From: Curtobacterium citreum
GTDB lineage: Bacteria > Actinomycetota > Actinomycetes > Actinomycetales > Microbacteriaceae
Direction of reading: 5' to 3'
Length of the DNA stretch: 64,000 nt
NCBI RefSeq assembly: GCF_006715175.1
Contig: NZ_VFMQ01000001.1
Coordinates: 3,224,001-3,288,000 of the forward strand
Shown here: in pieces, positions 18,878-27,208 of the stretch
How positions within the stretch are numbered: the stretch's first letter is position 1
Layout: each line of letters opens with the position of its first letter
The notes under the pieces: generated by a model
What the model was told of the DNA's origin: nothing
What the model saw: only the letters and a program-made list of their open reading frames with translations
Databases searched by the model: none
Position numbers and translations under genes: made by a program

Positions 18878-19030
18878 CTACCGGACGGCCACCACCCGCA
18901 CGTCCCAGGCCCCGAGCGACAGCTCGGACCCCGCCGCGAGCGCCCCGCCGTCGAGGACGTCCTGGGCGTCGACCGGCACGGTGAAGGTGCTCGGCGGCAA
19001 CAGGGCCTCACCGGACCAGCTGACCGTGCC
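18878..19030 (-). pseudogene. C-terminal remnant of a larger gene
   Basis: About 50 codons at the 3' end of a minus-strand gene (GTVSWSGEALLPPSTFTVPV ... LGAWDVRVVAVR, stop TAG at 18878). The segment reads like the final beta domain of a large enzyme, possibly a glycoside hydrolase, but that is a guess. Upstream of about 19030 the frame runs antisense to the hydrolase remnant, so the 5' part is gone and no start is available. Confidence 0.5.
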
Positions 19031-19687
19031 GTCATCTCCTGGGTCGGCTACTCGACACCGCCGCAACCCGTCATCCAAGGGCAACTCGACTTCGGCGTCC
19101 TCGGCACGAAGTACGCGAGGGACGGCAGCGAGAAGCTCGCGAACGCGCTGCGCGGGCTGAAGGCGTCGCGCGGAGACGACTCGTACTCGAACAACATCGT
19201 CGCCCACTCGTACGGTTCGACCACCGCTGCGTACACGCTGACGAAGCCGGACATCCACGTCGACACCTTCACGACGATCGGCTCGGCAGGCCTCCCCGAC
19301 TCCGTCGACAACGCATCGGACCTTCACGCGGACCACGTGTACGCCGGACAGGCCCAGAACATCTGGGTCTTCGAGCCAGGACGAGGCGACCGATGGGCAC
19401 AGACCGGCAGGCTGAGCTGGTCACACGGTCAAGATCCCACCGACCCCGACTTCGACGCCACCGCGTTCGGAACGGACGGCGTCCCCGGCGACGACGAGAA
19501 GCTCTCCGTGGACGACCACAACGTCCACACCAAGGAGATGCGGGGGTACCTGGACCCCGACACGGAGTCGCTCTACAACATCGGGCAGGCCACGACGGGC
19601 CACCCTGAGGCGATGACCAAGCACGAACCCAAGGGGATGACGTGGTACGAGAAGACCGTGCTCAAACAGATGCAACAGGTCCCGTGA
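19031..19687 (+). pseudogene. 5'-truncated alpha/beta hydrolase (DUF1023 type)
   Basis: An open frame of 218 codons without a start before 19337. The reading begins VISWVGYSTPPQPVIQ and contains the nucleophile region IVAHSYGSTTAAY and DTFTTIGSAGLPDS, as in actinobacterial DUF1023 hydrolases; the usual N-terminal half is missing. The fragment abuts the remnant at 18878-19030, so one deletion probably removed the shared upstream region of two divergent genes. An internal GTG at 19337 could give a short product lacking the nucleophile. Confidence 0.65.
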
Positions 19688-20181
19688 CGGCGCGACGATC
19701 GCAACCGGCGTCGGTGACGGCGCTGTTGGTCGGGTCCGCACTCATCCTGGCGGCCTGCGCCCACGACCCTGGAGAACCCACCATGAAGCCTTCGGAAGCG
19801 AAGCAGTCCGTGATCGAATTCGTCGAGCAGTCGACGACCGCCGCCGGCGGCACCTGGGAGCACCTCAGCGGTCCCGGCGTCCGAGAGTGCGAGCAAGACT
19901 CCGGTGCACCCGGCACGATGTTCGTCTACGTCATGAAGCGGGCTGACACCTCTGGCGCTGATGCCCGAGTCGACGTGCAAGCGGTGAGCAAGCACTGGCG
20001 GGACGCCGGAGTCGACGTCGACGAGTACCAGAGCGGTGGCCCCGACCCGGTACCGGGAGTCCGCGGGCGCGGTGGGCCGGTCGTGTCGGCGAGCTTCGAC
20101 GCCTACCCGGGGAACTACCAGATGTCGGCGACGTCGAAGTGCTCCGACGGGATGCCCGACCAGCAGCGACTCGAGAACTGA
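19684..20181 (+). CDS. putative lipoprotein of unknown function
   Basis: 165 residues from a GTG overlapping the hydrolase stop. A signal peptide with lipobox LILAAC puts the mature N-terminus at Cys25 or so. The mature part (KQSVIEFVEQSTTAAGGTW, DVQAVSKHWRDAGVDVDEYQ, VRGRGGPV) is clearly paralogous to the lipoprotein at 25787-26356. In related genomes such lipoproteins are often found beside DUF1023 hydrolases, so a joint envelope role is likely but unproven. Confidence 0.7.
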   Translation: MTARRSQPASVTALLVGSALILAACAHDPGEPTMKPSEAKQSVIEFVEQSTTAAGGTWEHLSGPGVRECEQDSGAPGTMFVYVMKRADTSGADARVDVQAVSKHWRDAGVDVDEYQSGGPDPVPGVRGRGGPVVSASFDAYPGNYQMSATSKCSDGMPDQQRLEN

Positions 20182-20212
20182 CAGCGGCCGCCGCGGTGCG
20201 GGACAGGAGCGG

Positions 20213-20596
20213 TCATCGACCGTCCACGATCGCGTCCGCGTGCTCGACGATCCAGTCCATCAGGGGCACGAGCCGCTCGGCCAGCTCCTGCCCGGCACCC
20301 GTCAGCGAGTAGTCGACCCGCGGCGGCACCGTCGGCTGCACGTCCCGGTGCACGATGCCGTCGTGCTCCAACGTCCGGAGCGTCGAGGCGAGCATCTTCT
20401 CGCTCACGCCCTCGATCGTCCGGCGCAGCGCACCCCACCGCACCGGCCCGTCCCGCAGTGCGAGCAGGACGAGGACGCCCCACCGGCTCGTGACGTGACT
20501 GAGCACCACTCGCGTCGGACACGCCGCGGGGAACCGGACCGGTCCGTCCGCAGGGGTGTCGTGCGTTCCGTCCGGGACCGCGATTCCGACGTCCAT
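20213..20596 (-). CDS. HxlR-family transcriptional regulator
   Basis: 127 residues; one winged helix domain with the HxlR pattern CPTRVVLSHVTSRWGVLVLLAL, SEKMLASTLRTLEHDGIVHR and PRVDYSLTGAGQEL. The conserved N-terminal Cys (ACPTR) is the redox- or electrophile-sensing residue in some relatives. It is divergent from the secreted protein at 20660, the usual layout for this family and its target. The -10 box TACGGT lies six bases before the ATG. Confidence 0.88.
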   Translation of the reverse strand: MDVGIAVPDGTHDTPADGPVRFPAACPTRVVLSHVTSRWGVLVLLALRDGPVRWGALRRTIEGVSEKMLASTLRTLEHDGIVHRDVQPTVPPRVDYSLTGAGQELAERLVPLMDWIVEHADAIVDGR

Positions 20597-20602
20597 GTCA
20601 GT

Positions 20603-20608
20603 ACCGTA
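20603..20608 (-). promoter_or_regulatory. -10 box of the HxlR gene, leaderless arrangement
   Basis: TACGGT read on the minus strand, six bases before the ATG at 20596. Confidence 0.5.
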
Positions 20609-20646
20609 CGGAGAAGTGCCTCCTTCCGGCCAGTGCACGCTCGACC

Positions 20647-20652
20647 TACCGT
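20647..20652 (+). promoter_or_regulatory. -10 box of the NTF2-like gene, leaderless arrangement
   Basis: TACCGT, seven bases before the ATG at 20660; with the box at 20603 it makes a compact divergent promoter where HxlR would bind. Confidence 0.45.
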
Positions 20653-20659
20653 CGTCGCC

Positions 20660-21649
20660 ATGCAGCCCACGACGAAGCACCCGCTGACGAAGCACCGCAC
20701 CCGCCACCGCGCCGCCCTCGTGGGCGGCGCCGCCCTGGTCACCGGCGCCGCCCTGCTCGCCGGACTCGGCGTCCCCGCGACCGCCAGCGCCGCACCGGAC
20801 GTGACCCGCGCCTCCCGGTCGGCCACGATCGCCGACGGCGGGACCACCGCCTCCCGTCTCGACACCGCGACCGAACGCCGGAACCGCTGCGCGGTCGTCA
20901 CGCTCCTGACCCGGACGTTCGTGGACCCGACCAGCCCGGCGGCCCGCCGCCTGGCGCAGACGCTCGTCGCCCCGGAGGCCGTGACGCACACGAACGGGGC
21001 GAGCGCCGGCCCCGCCGGGGTCCTGGCCGAGTTCGCCGCCGACCGCGCCCGCGTCCCCGGCGCCCACACGGTCGTGAAGCACGTCGCGGCGGACGGTGAC
21101 CTGGTGGCCGTGCACTGGCAGGTCGCACCCGACATCCACGACGAGCGCCGTGGGGACGCGGCAGTGGACCTGTTCCGGCTGCGGGACGGCCGGGTCGTGG
21201 AGCACTGGTCCCTCGACCAGGCCATCGCGACGGGGAAGCCCGCCAGCGGCAACACGAACACGATGTTCAGCGACCTGTACCGCCCGGCGCGACCGACGCC
21301 GCCCCCGAGCGAACGCCAGGAGGAGCGCAACCGGACCTTCGCGGTGTCCGCCTACGACACCCTGTTCCGGGACCACGACGTGTCCGTCCTCGACCGCGAC
21401 TTCGACCCCGCGTACCTGCAGCACAACCCCGTCGCGCCGAACGGGACGGCCGCCCTCGAGCAGCTGTTCGGCAGCGGCGCGCAGTTCCCCGCCCAGCAGT
21501 CGGTCATCTCGCTCGCGGACGGCGACCTGGTGTGGACGTTCTCGCAGCCGGTCGGGGCGGCACCGGACGCGCCGCTGCTCGCGGCCGACCTGTTCCGCGT
21601 CGACGGCGGGCTGATCCGCGAGCACTGGGACGTCGTGCCGACGAGTTGA
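20660..21649 (+). CDS. secreted protein with two NTF2/SnoaL-like domains
   Basis: 329 residues. A long signal peptide (basic 1-20, hydrophobic VGGAALVTGAALLAGLGV, cleavage near SASA-AP). Then two copies of the polyketide-cyclase-like fold: the first with HVAADGDLVAVHWQV, AVDLFRLRDGRVVEHW, the second with SVISLADGDLVWTFSQ and ADLFRVDGGLIREHWDVV. The second also has YLQHNPVAPNG, typical of SnoaL-like proteins with unknown small ligands. Expression is probably controlled by the divergent HxlR gene. Confidence 0.8.
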   Translation: MQPTTKHPLTKHRTRHRAALVGGAALVTGAALLAGLGVPATASAAPDVTRASRSATIADGGTTASRLDTATERRNRCAVVTLLTRTFVDPTSPAARRLAQTLVAPEAVTHTNGASAGPAGVLAEFAADRARVPGAHTVVKHVAADGDLVAVHWQVAPDIHDERRGDAAVDLFRLRDGRVVEHWSLDQAIATGKPASGNTNTMFSDLYRPARPTPPPSERQEERNRTFAVSAYDTLFRDHDVSVLDRDFDPAYLQHNPVAPNGTAALEQLFGSGAQFPAQQSVISLADGDLVWTFSQPVGAAPDAPLLAADLFRVDGGLIREHWDVVPTS

Positions 21650-21674
21650 GCGCCGGGAGCTGGCGCAGGCGCGC

Positions 21675-21719
21675 CGAGCGTGGTCCCGGGTGCTTGCACC
21701 GCGCCCGGGACCGCGCTCG
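21675..21719. terminator. terminator hairpin after the NTF2-like gene
   Basis: 16-base arms CGAGCGTGGTCCCGGG (21675) and CCCGGGACCGCGCTCG (21704) with one mismatch, directly after the gene end. Confidence 0.6.
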
Positions 21720-21743
21720 GGTGACGGTGGGAGGATGGCGACG

Positions 21744-22514
21744 ATGCACACCAAGTTCGCGGTGATCGGCGACAGCTTCGCCGAGGGGGTCGGCGACGAG
21801 TGGCCCGACGGCTCGCCCCGGGGGTGGGCCGACCTCGTCGCCGGTGGCCTCGCCGCTGCCTCCGACCGCACGTTCACCTACGCCAACCTCGCGATCCGCG
21901 GCAAGCTGCTCGCGCCGATCCTCGACGATCAGCTCCCCACCGCGCTGCGCCTCGGGCCGGACCTGCTGAGCATCAGCGGCGGCAACAACGACATCCTGCG
22001 CCCGCGGGTGTCGATCGCCGCCAACGCCCGACGCATCACGGCCGGGCTCGACGCCGCCGTGCGCACCGGTGCGGACGTGCTCTTCGTCACCGTCGCGGAC
22101 ATGACCCGGCACCTGCCGCTCGGCCGGCTCATCCGCCGACGCGGGGACGAGTACGCGGACCACATCCGGTCATGGGCGGACCGGCCGAACGTCACCGTGG
22201 TCGACAACTGGACGGACGCGGGGTTCCACGACCTCGCGCTCTGGGCGCCGGACCGGCTCCACCTCAACACCCTCGGCCACCGGCGGGTCGCGGCGAACGT
22301 CCTGACCGCCCTCGGCGTCCCCGCGCCGACCTGGGACGGGGCCGTCCGGCTCGCGGAGCGTGCGTCCACGATCGAACACCTCCGCGTCCACGTCCTGCCG
22401 TGGGTCGGCAGACGCCTCACCGGACGGTCGTCCGGGGACGGGCGGACCCCCAAGAGCGCGACGCTGGGTCCGGTCCGCGAGGAGGCGACCGGCCTGGAGG
22501 CGCGACCCAGGTGA
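21744..22514 (+). CDS. SGNH/GDSL-family hydrolase
   Basis: 256 residues. Block I FAVIGDSFAEGVGDEW (nucleophile Ser), block III GGNND, and block V WAPDRLHLNTLGHRRVA (catalytic Asp and His) define an SGNH esterase; no signal peptide, so it is cytoplasmic. The ATG at 21744 is preferred over 21735 because GGGAGGA lies at a normal distance only from the former. The last codons (ATGLEARPR) are read from a dispersed CCTGGAGGC repeat, so the repeat has extended the C-terminus. Confidence 0.85.
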   Translation: MHTKFAVIGDSFAEGVGDEWPDGSPRGWADLVAGGLAAASDRTFTYANLAIRGKLLAPILDDQLPTALRLGPDLLSISGGNNDILRPRVSIAANARRITAGLDAAVRTGADVLFVTVADMTRHLPLGRLIRRRGDEYADHIRSWADRPNVTVVDNWTDAGFHDLALWAPDRLHLNTLGHRRVAANVLTALGVPAPTWDGAVRLAERASTIEHLRVHVLPWVGRRLTGRSSGDGRTPKSATLGPVREEATGLEARPR

Positions 22515-22542
22515 CGGACGCAGGTCGCGCCTCCAGGCCGGC
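22490..22542. repeat. inverted pair of CCTGGAGGC-core repeats
   Basis: 19-base perfect arms: CCGGCCTGGAGGCGCGACC at 22490 and its complement at 22524. The left arm lies inside the SGNH gene; the hairpin probably also terminates its transcript. Confidence 0.75.
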
Positions 22543-22595
22543 CACCACCCACACGGACGACGCGAGCCCGCCTGCCGGGCCGCCGCCCGCCGGGC

Positions 22596-23537
22596 TCAGC
22601 CCAGCGGCTCGACCCCGTAGCTGACGACCACCGCACGCAGCTCATCCAGGTACGCCTGCGCCTGCACCGTGAGCGGCACCGACGCGTGCGCGATCCAACC
22701 GATCTCGATGCGCTCGTCGACGTCGAGCGGGATGGCGACGATCTCCGGGTCCAGGTCGTCGCTGATCAGCCCCGTCGAGATCGTGTACCCGCCGAGACCG
22801 ATCATCAGATTGAAGATCGTCGCCCGGTCCGACACCCGGATCTCCCGCTTGCTCGACATCGTCGACAGGATCTCCTCGGCCAGGTAGAAGGAGTTGTTCG
22901 CGCCCTGGTCGAACGTCAGCCGGGGCAGGTCGGCCAGGTCCTCGAGCGTCGCCCGCTCCCGCGACGCCAGCGGGTTCCGTCTGGCCACGAAGATGTGCGG
23001 CTGCGCCACGAACAGCGGCGTGAAGACCACCCCGGCGTCGCGCATGAGCTTCCCGAGCACCTGCCGGTTGAAGTCGTTGCGGTACAGGATGCCGACCTCG
23101 CTGCGCAGGGTGCGGACGTCCTCGATGATGTCCCACGTGCGGGTCTCCCGGAGCGAGAACTCGTACTCGTCCGCGGCCGCCGCCTCGACCATGCGGACGA
23201 AGGCCTCCACCGCGAAGGAGTAGTGCTGCGCGGAGACGCCGAGCAGCCGCCGCGAGGCCTGCCGCCCGACGTAGCGCTGCTCGAGCAGGGAGACCTGCTC
23301 GACGACCTGCCGGGCGTACCCGAGGAACTCGACCCCGTCGACGGTGAGCACGACCCCTCGGGCCGACCGGGTGAAGAGCGGGCGGCCGATCCGGGTCTCC
23401 AGGTCCTTCATCGCCGCGGACATCGTCGGCTGCGAGACGTAGAGCAGGTCGGCCGCGGCGGTGATCGACCCCTCCGTCGCGACCTCGATGAAGTACCGGA
23501 GCTGCTGCAGGGTGATGTCGTTCGACACGCGGGCCAT
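22596..23537 (-). CDS. LysR-family regulator, probably of methionine synthesis
   Basis: 313 residues. N-terminal helix-turn-helix (LQQLRYFIEVATEGSITAAA, then LLYVSQPTMSAAMKDLE) and a LysR substrate-binding domain from about residue 95. It is divergent from mesX-mesD with 72 bases between starts, so control of that operon by a sulfur metabolite is the natural inference. The ATG at 23537 gives MARVSNDITLQQLR. Confidence 0.85.
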   Translation of the reverse strand: MARVSNDITLQQLRYFIEVATEGSITAAADLLYVSQPTMSAAMKDLETRIGRPLFTRSARGVVLTVDGVEFLGYARQVVEQVSLLEQRYVGRQASRRLLGVSAQHYSFAVEAFVRMVEAAAADEYEFSLRETRTWDIIEDVRTLRSEVGILYRNDFNRQVLGKLMRDAGVVFTPLFVAQPHIFVARRNPLASRERATLEDLADLPRLTFDQGANNSFYLAEEILSTMSSKREIRVSDRATIFNLMIGLGGYTISTGLISDDLDPEIVAIPLDVDERIEIGWIAHASVPLTVQAQAYLDELRAVVVSYGVEPLG

Positions 23538-23546
23538 AGGCAGAGG

Positions 23547-23562
23547 CTATACCGCCGCATAG
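23547..23562. promoter_or_regulatory. candidate LysR-type binding box
   Basis: CTATACCGCCGCATAG, a T-N11-A inverted repeat between the LysR gene and mesX; a second, overlapping inverted repeat CCGCA-N7-TGCGG lies at 23555-23571. TATAGC read on the minus strand inside it also fits the LysR -10 box, so the site would allow autoregulation. Confidence 0.45.
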
Positions 23563-23609
23563 CAACTGCGGATTACCTGATGGCCCGCGCCCGCGGTCAT
23601 GATCGGGGG

Positions 23610-24656
23610 ATGGCGAACGACCTGACCTTCCGGATCACCCGGACCCGCTTCGACGAGGACTACTCCCCCGCCGACAGCTCCCGGCTGACCACGAACTTCG
23701 CCAACCTGGCGCGCGGTGAGCACCGCCAGCAGAACCTCCGGAACGCGCTCGGCATGATCGACGAGCGGGCGAACGACCTGGCCGCGCCGTCGGCGGCGGC
23801 GACGTCGGCGTCGGCGGCGGCGACGTCGGCTTCGCACGCGTCGTCGGCGTCGCCTGCTGGTGTCACGCGTCGCTACGCGGTCGAGCTCGACATCGTCTCG
23901 GTCACCGCCGAGTTCGACGACGGAGCGACGGACGTGGCGTTCCCGCTGCTCGAGATGCTCGACGTCACGATCGTCGACCAGCACACCGGCGAGCGCCACC
24001 ACGGCATCCTCGGCAACAACTTCTCGTCGTACCTGCGCGACTACGACTTCTCCGTGCTGCTGCCGACGCTCGACAAGTCCGCCGGGATTCCCGCCGACTT
24101 CGGGCTGCTGCACGGCCGACTGTTCCAGCGCTTCCTGGAGTCGGACGCCTTCCGGTCCGAGTTCGACCAGGAGCCCGTCGTCTGCATCAGCGTCTCCACG
24201 AGCCAGACCTACCGCCAGACCGCGACGGTCCACCCCGTGCTCGGCGCCGAGTACGCGCACGAGCACTCCTCGCTGACCGACGACTACTTCGGCCGGATGG
24301 GCATGCAGGTCCGCTACTTCATGCCCCCGGGTGGCAAGGCCCCGCTCGCGTTCTACACGCGCGGCGACCTGCTGCACGACTACTCGGACCTGCAGCTCAT
24401 CGGCACGATCGCGACGATGGAGACGTTCCAGAAGATCTACCGCCCGGAGATCTACAACGCGGACGTCGTCGCCCCGGCCACCTACCGCCCGACCCTGGAG
24501 CACACCGACTTCGCCGTGCCGCCCGTCACCTACGACCGCGAGGAGCGGAGCCGCCTCGGCGTCACCCAGGGCCGCTGGACCGAGGAGCACCTGGTCAAGC
24601 CACACCGCGAACTCCTGGCACGTCTCGCCGCCGACACCGCCGTCCCGACCCGTTGA
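23610..24656 (+). CDS. mesX: MesX, DUF1852 partner of methionine synthase MesD
   Basis: 348 residues. The DUF1852 family is recognised from FRITRTRFDEDYSPADSSRL, NFANLARGEHRQQNLRNAL and HSSLTDDYFGRMGMQVRYFM. Work on folate-independent methionine synthases showed that MesD enzymes need this partner, and the two genes are adjacent here (20 bases apart). An Ala/Ser/Thr low-complexity run (about residues 58-80) is encoded by tandem GTCGGCGGCGGCGAC-like units and looks like a local expansion. Promoter region is shared with the LysR gene. Confidence 0.85.
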   Translation: MANDLTFRITRTRFDEDYSPADSSRLTTNFANLARGEHRQQNLRNALGMIDERANDLAAPSAAATSASAAATSASHASSASPAGVTRRYAVELDIVSVTAEFDDGATDVAFPLLEMLDVTIVDQHTGERHHGILGNNFSSYLRDYDFSVLLPTLDKSAGIPADFGLLHGRLFQRFLESDAFRSEFDQEPVVCISVSTSQTYRQTATVHPVLGAEYAHEHSSLTDDYFGRMGMQVRYFMPPGGKAPLAFYTRGDLLHDYSDLQLIGTIATMETFQKIYRPEIYNADVVAPATYRPTLEHTDFAVPPVTYDREERSRLGVTQGRWTEEHLVKPHRELLARLAADTAVPTR

Positions 24657-24676
24657 ACGACTGGAACCCCGCCCGC

Positions 24677-25726
24677 ATGAGCACCCTCCTCCCCACCGCC
24701 ATCGTCGGCAGCCTGCCGAAGCCGTCCTGGCTCGCCGAGCCCGAGCGACTCTGGTCCCCCTGGCAGCTCGAGGGCGACGCGCTGACCGAGGGCAAGCAGG
24801 ACGCCCTCCGCTCCGCCGTCCACGAGCAGGAGCGCCGAGGCATCGACATCGTCAGCGACGGTGAGCAGACCCGCCAGCACTTCGTCACCACGTTCATCGA
24901 GCACCTGGACGGCATCGACCAGGAGCGCAAGGAGACCGTCCGTATCCGCGACCGGTACGACGCCGCCGTGCCGACCGTCGTCGGCGCGGTCAGCCGTCCG
25001 GAGTCGGTCTTCGTCGAGGACGCGAAGTTCCTCCGCGCGCAGACCGACCGGCCGATCAAGTGGGCGCTCCCCGGCCCGATGACGATGATCGACACCCTGT
25101 CGGACCAGCACTACAAGAGCCGCGAGAAGCTCGCGTGGGAGTTCGCCACGATCCTCAACCAGGAGGCCCGCGAGCTCCAGGACGCCGGCGTCGACGTCAT
25201 CCAGTTCGACGAGCCCGCCTTCACCGTCTTCCACGACGAGGTGCAGGACTGGGGCGTCGCCGCACTCGAACGCGCTGCCGAGGGGCTGCACGCCGAGACC
25301 GCCGTGCACATCTGCTACGGCTACGGCATCGAGGCGAACAACAAGTGGAAGGAGACCCTCGGCGCCGAGTGGCGGCAGTACGAGCAGTCCTTCCCGCTCC
25401 TGCAGCAGTCCTCGATCGACATCGTCTCGCTCGAGTGCATCCACTCCCACGTCCCCCTCGAACTCGTCGAGCTGATCCGCGGCAAGAAGGTCATGCTCGG
25501 CGCGGTCGACGTCGCCACCGAGACCGTCGAGACCCCGGACGAGGTCGCCGAGGCGCTCCGCCGGGCGCTCGAGTTCGTCGACGCGGACAAGCTCATCCCG
25601 AGCTCGAACTGCGGGATGGCGCCGCTGGTGCGGGGTGCGGCACTCGGCAAGCTCAGTGCGCTGTCCGCTGGTGCGGACATCCTGCGGGCCGAGTTGGCCA
25701 ACGTCGCGGTGTCGGCCGGGCGGTAG
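24677..25726 (+). CDS. mesD: MesD-type folate-independent methionine synthase
   Basis: 349 residues, about the size of the MetE catalytic half alone; the N-terminal MetE half is absent. Zinc-binding features HICYGYG (His, Cys) and SSNCGM (Cys) and the substrate-loop DEPAFTVF are visible. It methylates homocysteine to methionine using a donor other than methyl-folate; the MesD subclass is assigned from the MesX neighbour. The start ATG at 24677 (MSTLLPTAIVGSLPKP) fits the family; a TTG at 24653 overlapping the MesX stop is less likely. Confidence 0.88.
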   Translation: MSTLLPTAIVGSLPKPSWLAEPERLWSPWQLEGDALTEGKQDALRSAVHEQERRGIDIVSDGEQTRQHFVTTFIEHLDGIDQERKETVRIRDRYDAAVPTVVGAVSRPESVFVEDAKFLRAQTDRPIKWALPGPMTMIDTLSDQHYKSREKLAWEFATILNQEARELQDAGVDVIQFDEPAFTVFHDEVQDWGVAALERAAEGLHAETAVHICYGYGIEANNKWKETLGAEWRQYEQSFPLLQQSSIDIVSLECIHSHVPLELVELIRGKKVMLGAVDVATETVETPDEVAEALRRALEFVDADKLIPSSNCGMAPLVRGAALGKLSALSAGADILRAELANVAVSAGR

Positions 25727-25741
25727 CGGCGCGGCTCCAGA

Positions 25742-25758
25742 CCGGCCTGGAGGCACGG
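25742..25758. repeat. dispersed repeat, CCTGGAGGC core
   Basis: CCGGCCTGGAGGCACGG after mesD; with GGCTCCAG just before it a short hairpin can form that may end the mesXD transcript. Confidence 0.65.
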
Positions 25759-25786
25759 CTCGGCCCCGACAGGCGGCTCACGTCCG

Positions 25787-26356
25787 TCAGTCCTGACCGT
25801 CCAGGCTCATCCGGTCGAAGTCGCCCACGAAGCACTGCGAGCTGGCGTCGATCGTGTAGCCGCGGGGGTCGGCGCGGAAGTCCGACGAGCTCACCGGGCC
25901 ACCCCGGCCCCGGACGCCCAGGATCGGGTCCTCGCCACCCGTCTGGTAGCGCTCGGTGGTGACCCCGAGGTCCTTCCAGTGCTGCTCCACCGCCTCGACG
26001 TCGGCCTTCGGGTCGGCGCTCGCGGACCGGACCACGGCGTAGACGTACCGGACGCCACCGAGCCCGGGTGCGAGGCCGCACTTCCCGAGTCCCGGACCCT
26101 CGCTCGGTTCCCAGCCGTCGCCGACGACGTCGGTGGACTCCTCGACGAACGTGACGACGGACTGCTTCGCCTGCTCAGGGGTCTTCCCGATGCCGGCACT
26201 GCAGCCGGTGAGCACGACCGCGGCGAGCAGAGCCACTGCGGTGGCTCGGAGCCCGGTGACGGCCATCCACCGAGTGAGTTCCGCGCGGGAGTCCCTCGCA
26301 GACCGGTCGGCGTCTGCGAGGCGCACCCTCGTCCGGAGATCAGCGCTGCCGGACAT
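25787..26356 (-). CDS. putative lipoprotein, paralogue of 19684-20181
   Basis: 189 residues. A 31-residue polar N-terminus precedes the signal peptide MAVTGLRATAVALLAAVVLT-GC (lipobox), or translation starts at that internal Met. The mature part (KQSVVTFVEESTDVVGDGW, DVEAVEQHWKDLGVTTERYQ, ILGVRGRGGPV) matches the lipoprotein at 19684 over its length. The ATG at 26356 has GGTGGAG upstream and overlaps the end of the gene before it by 17 bases, so the two form an operon. Function unknown. Confidence 0.65.
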   Translation of the reverse strand: MSGSADLRTRVRLADADRSARDSRAELTRWMAVTGLRATAVALLAAVVLTGCSAGIGKTPEQAKQSVVTFVEESTDVVGDGWEPSEGPGLGKCGLAPGLGGVRYVYAVVRSASADPKADVEAVEQHWKDLGVTTERYQTGGEDPILGVRGRGGPVSSSDFRADPRGYTIDASSQCFVGDFDRMSLDGQD

Positions 26357-27026
26357 GGTCGCTCCACCTCGGGAACGGCTCCGAGACACCCGGTTCGGAT
26401 GCATCGGGGAAGTCGGCGGGGTCCCGCAGTGCGATCGCCTTGATGAGCTCCGAAGCATCGTGTGCCCAGAACGCCTCGCTGTACACGCCGAGCGAGTACT
26501 GCCCGTTCGGTCGCACGTTCCAGGTCACCCACCATCCGTCGCCGGTGTCGGCCCGGACCTCGTGATCCGTACCGACCTTCGCGCTGCTCCAGCGCCACCC
26601 TTCTTCGTCGAAGTAGCGCTGCATCGGCTCGAGGTCCTGCACCGCGCCGGTAGCACCCTCCGGTTCGATGATCCGCACGGCTCGGAACTTGTAGGAGTTC
26701 TCCTTGGTCGCACCCTCCGGCGCCTCGCCGAACGCGTCATCGCCTGCGGGCAGAGGACGGACGTCTCCGCCGTTCCAGTACCACGTGCCATCCGAGATCT
26801 GTCGTTGTGCGGCTGCGAGCACGGCCTGCCCGTGCTCGTACCGCTCGCCAGCCAGCTCGAACTCGTCCTGCAACGAGAGATCGGCTACCTGCGCCTGCGT
26901 CCTGCCTGCCGCGTCTCGCGCGTCCTGTCCGCCTCCGCCGTCCGAGGCGCATCCGGTCGTCGCGAGCACCACGGCCGCGAGCACGGTCACGATCGCGCCG
27001 CGCGGTCGGGGACGGGAGCGATGCAT
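26340..27026 (-). CDS. putative lipoprotein of unknown function
   Basis: 228 residues from MHRSRPRPRGAIVTVLAAVV with lipobox ATTGC. The mature part is mixed and Trp-rich: GTWYWNGGDVRPLP, YFDEEGWRWSSAKVG, GWWVTWNVRPNGQYSLGVYS. I do not recognise a named family. A GTG at 27101 would add a 25-residue polar N-terminus, as seen in the downstream paralogue-type gene. Operon with 25787-26356. Confidence 0.6.
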   Translation of the reverse strand: MHRSRPRPRGAIVTVLAAVVLATTGCASDGGGGQDARDAAGRTQAQVADLSLQDEFELAGERYEHGQAVLAAAQRQISDGTWYWNGGDVRPLPAGDDAFGEAPEGATKENSYKFRAVRIIEPEGATGAVQDLEPMQRYFDEEGWRWSSAKVGTDHEVRADTGDGWWVTWNVRPNGQYSLGVYSEAFWAHDASELIKAIALRDPADFPDASEPGVSEPFPRWSDHVRQR

Positions 27027-27208
27027 TCGCAGGTCCCCGGACGTCCCGTCTGCAGCAGCGATGGGGGCGTCGTTCGCCCTGTCATCGAACACCGTCGTCA
27101 CGCACACCCCCGTGTCGCTCGCAAGCTGGTTCCCGACACTACTCAATGACCGACGCGCCCGTCCGTCCAGCTGCCTCGACCTCGACGGGTCGGTCGCGTT
27201 GATCGGGA

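Noticed and set aside
18878..19336. Full 152-codon minus-strand gene
   Set aside because: Only the last 50 codons look like protein. The first 100 run antisense to the hydrolase remnant.
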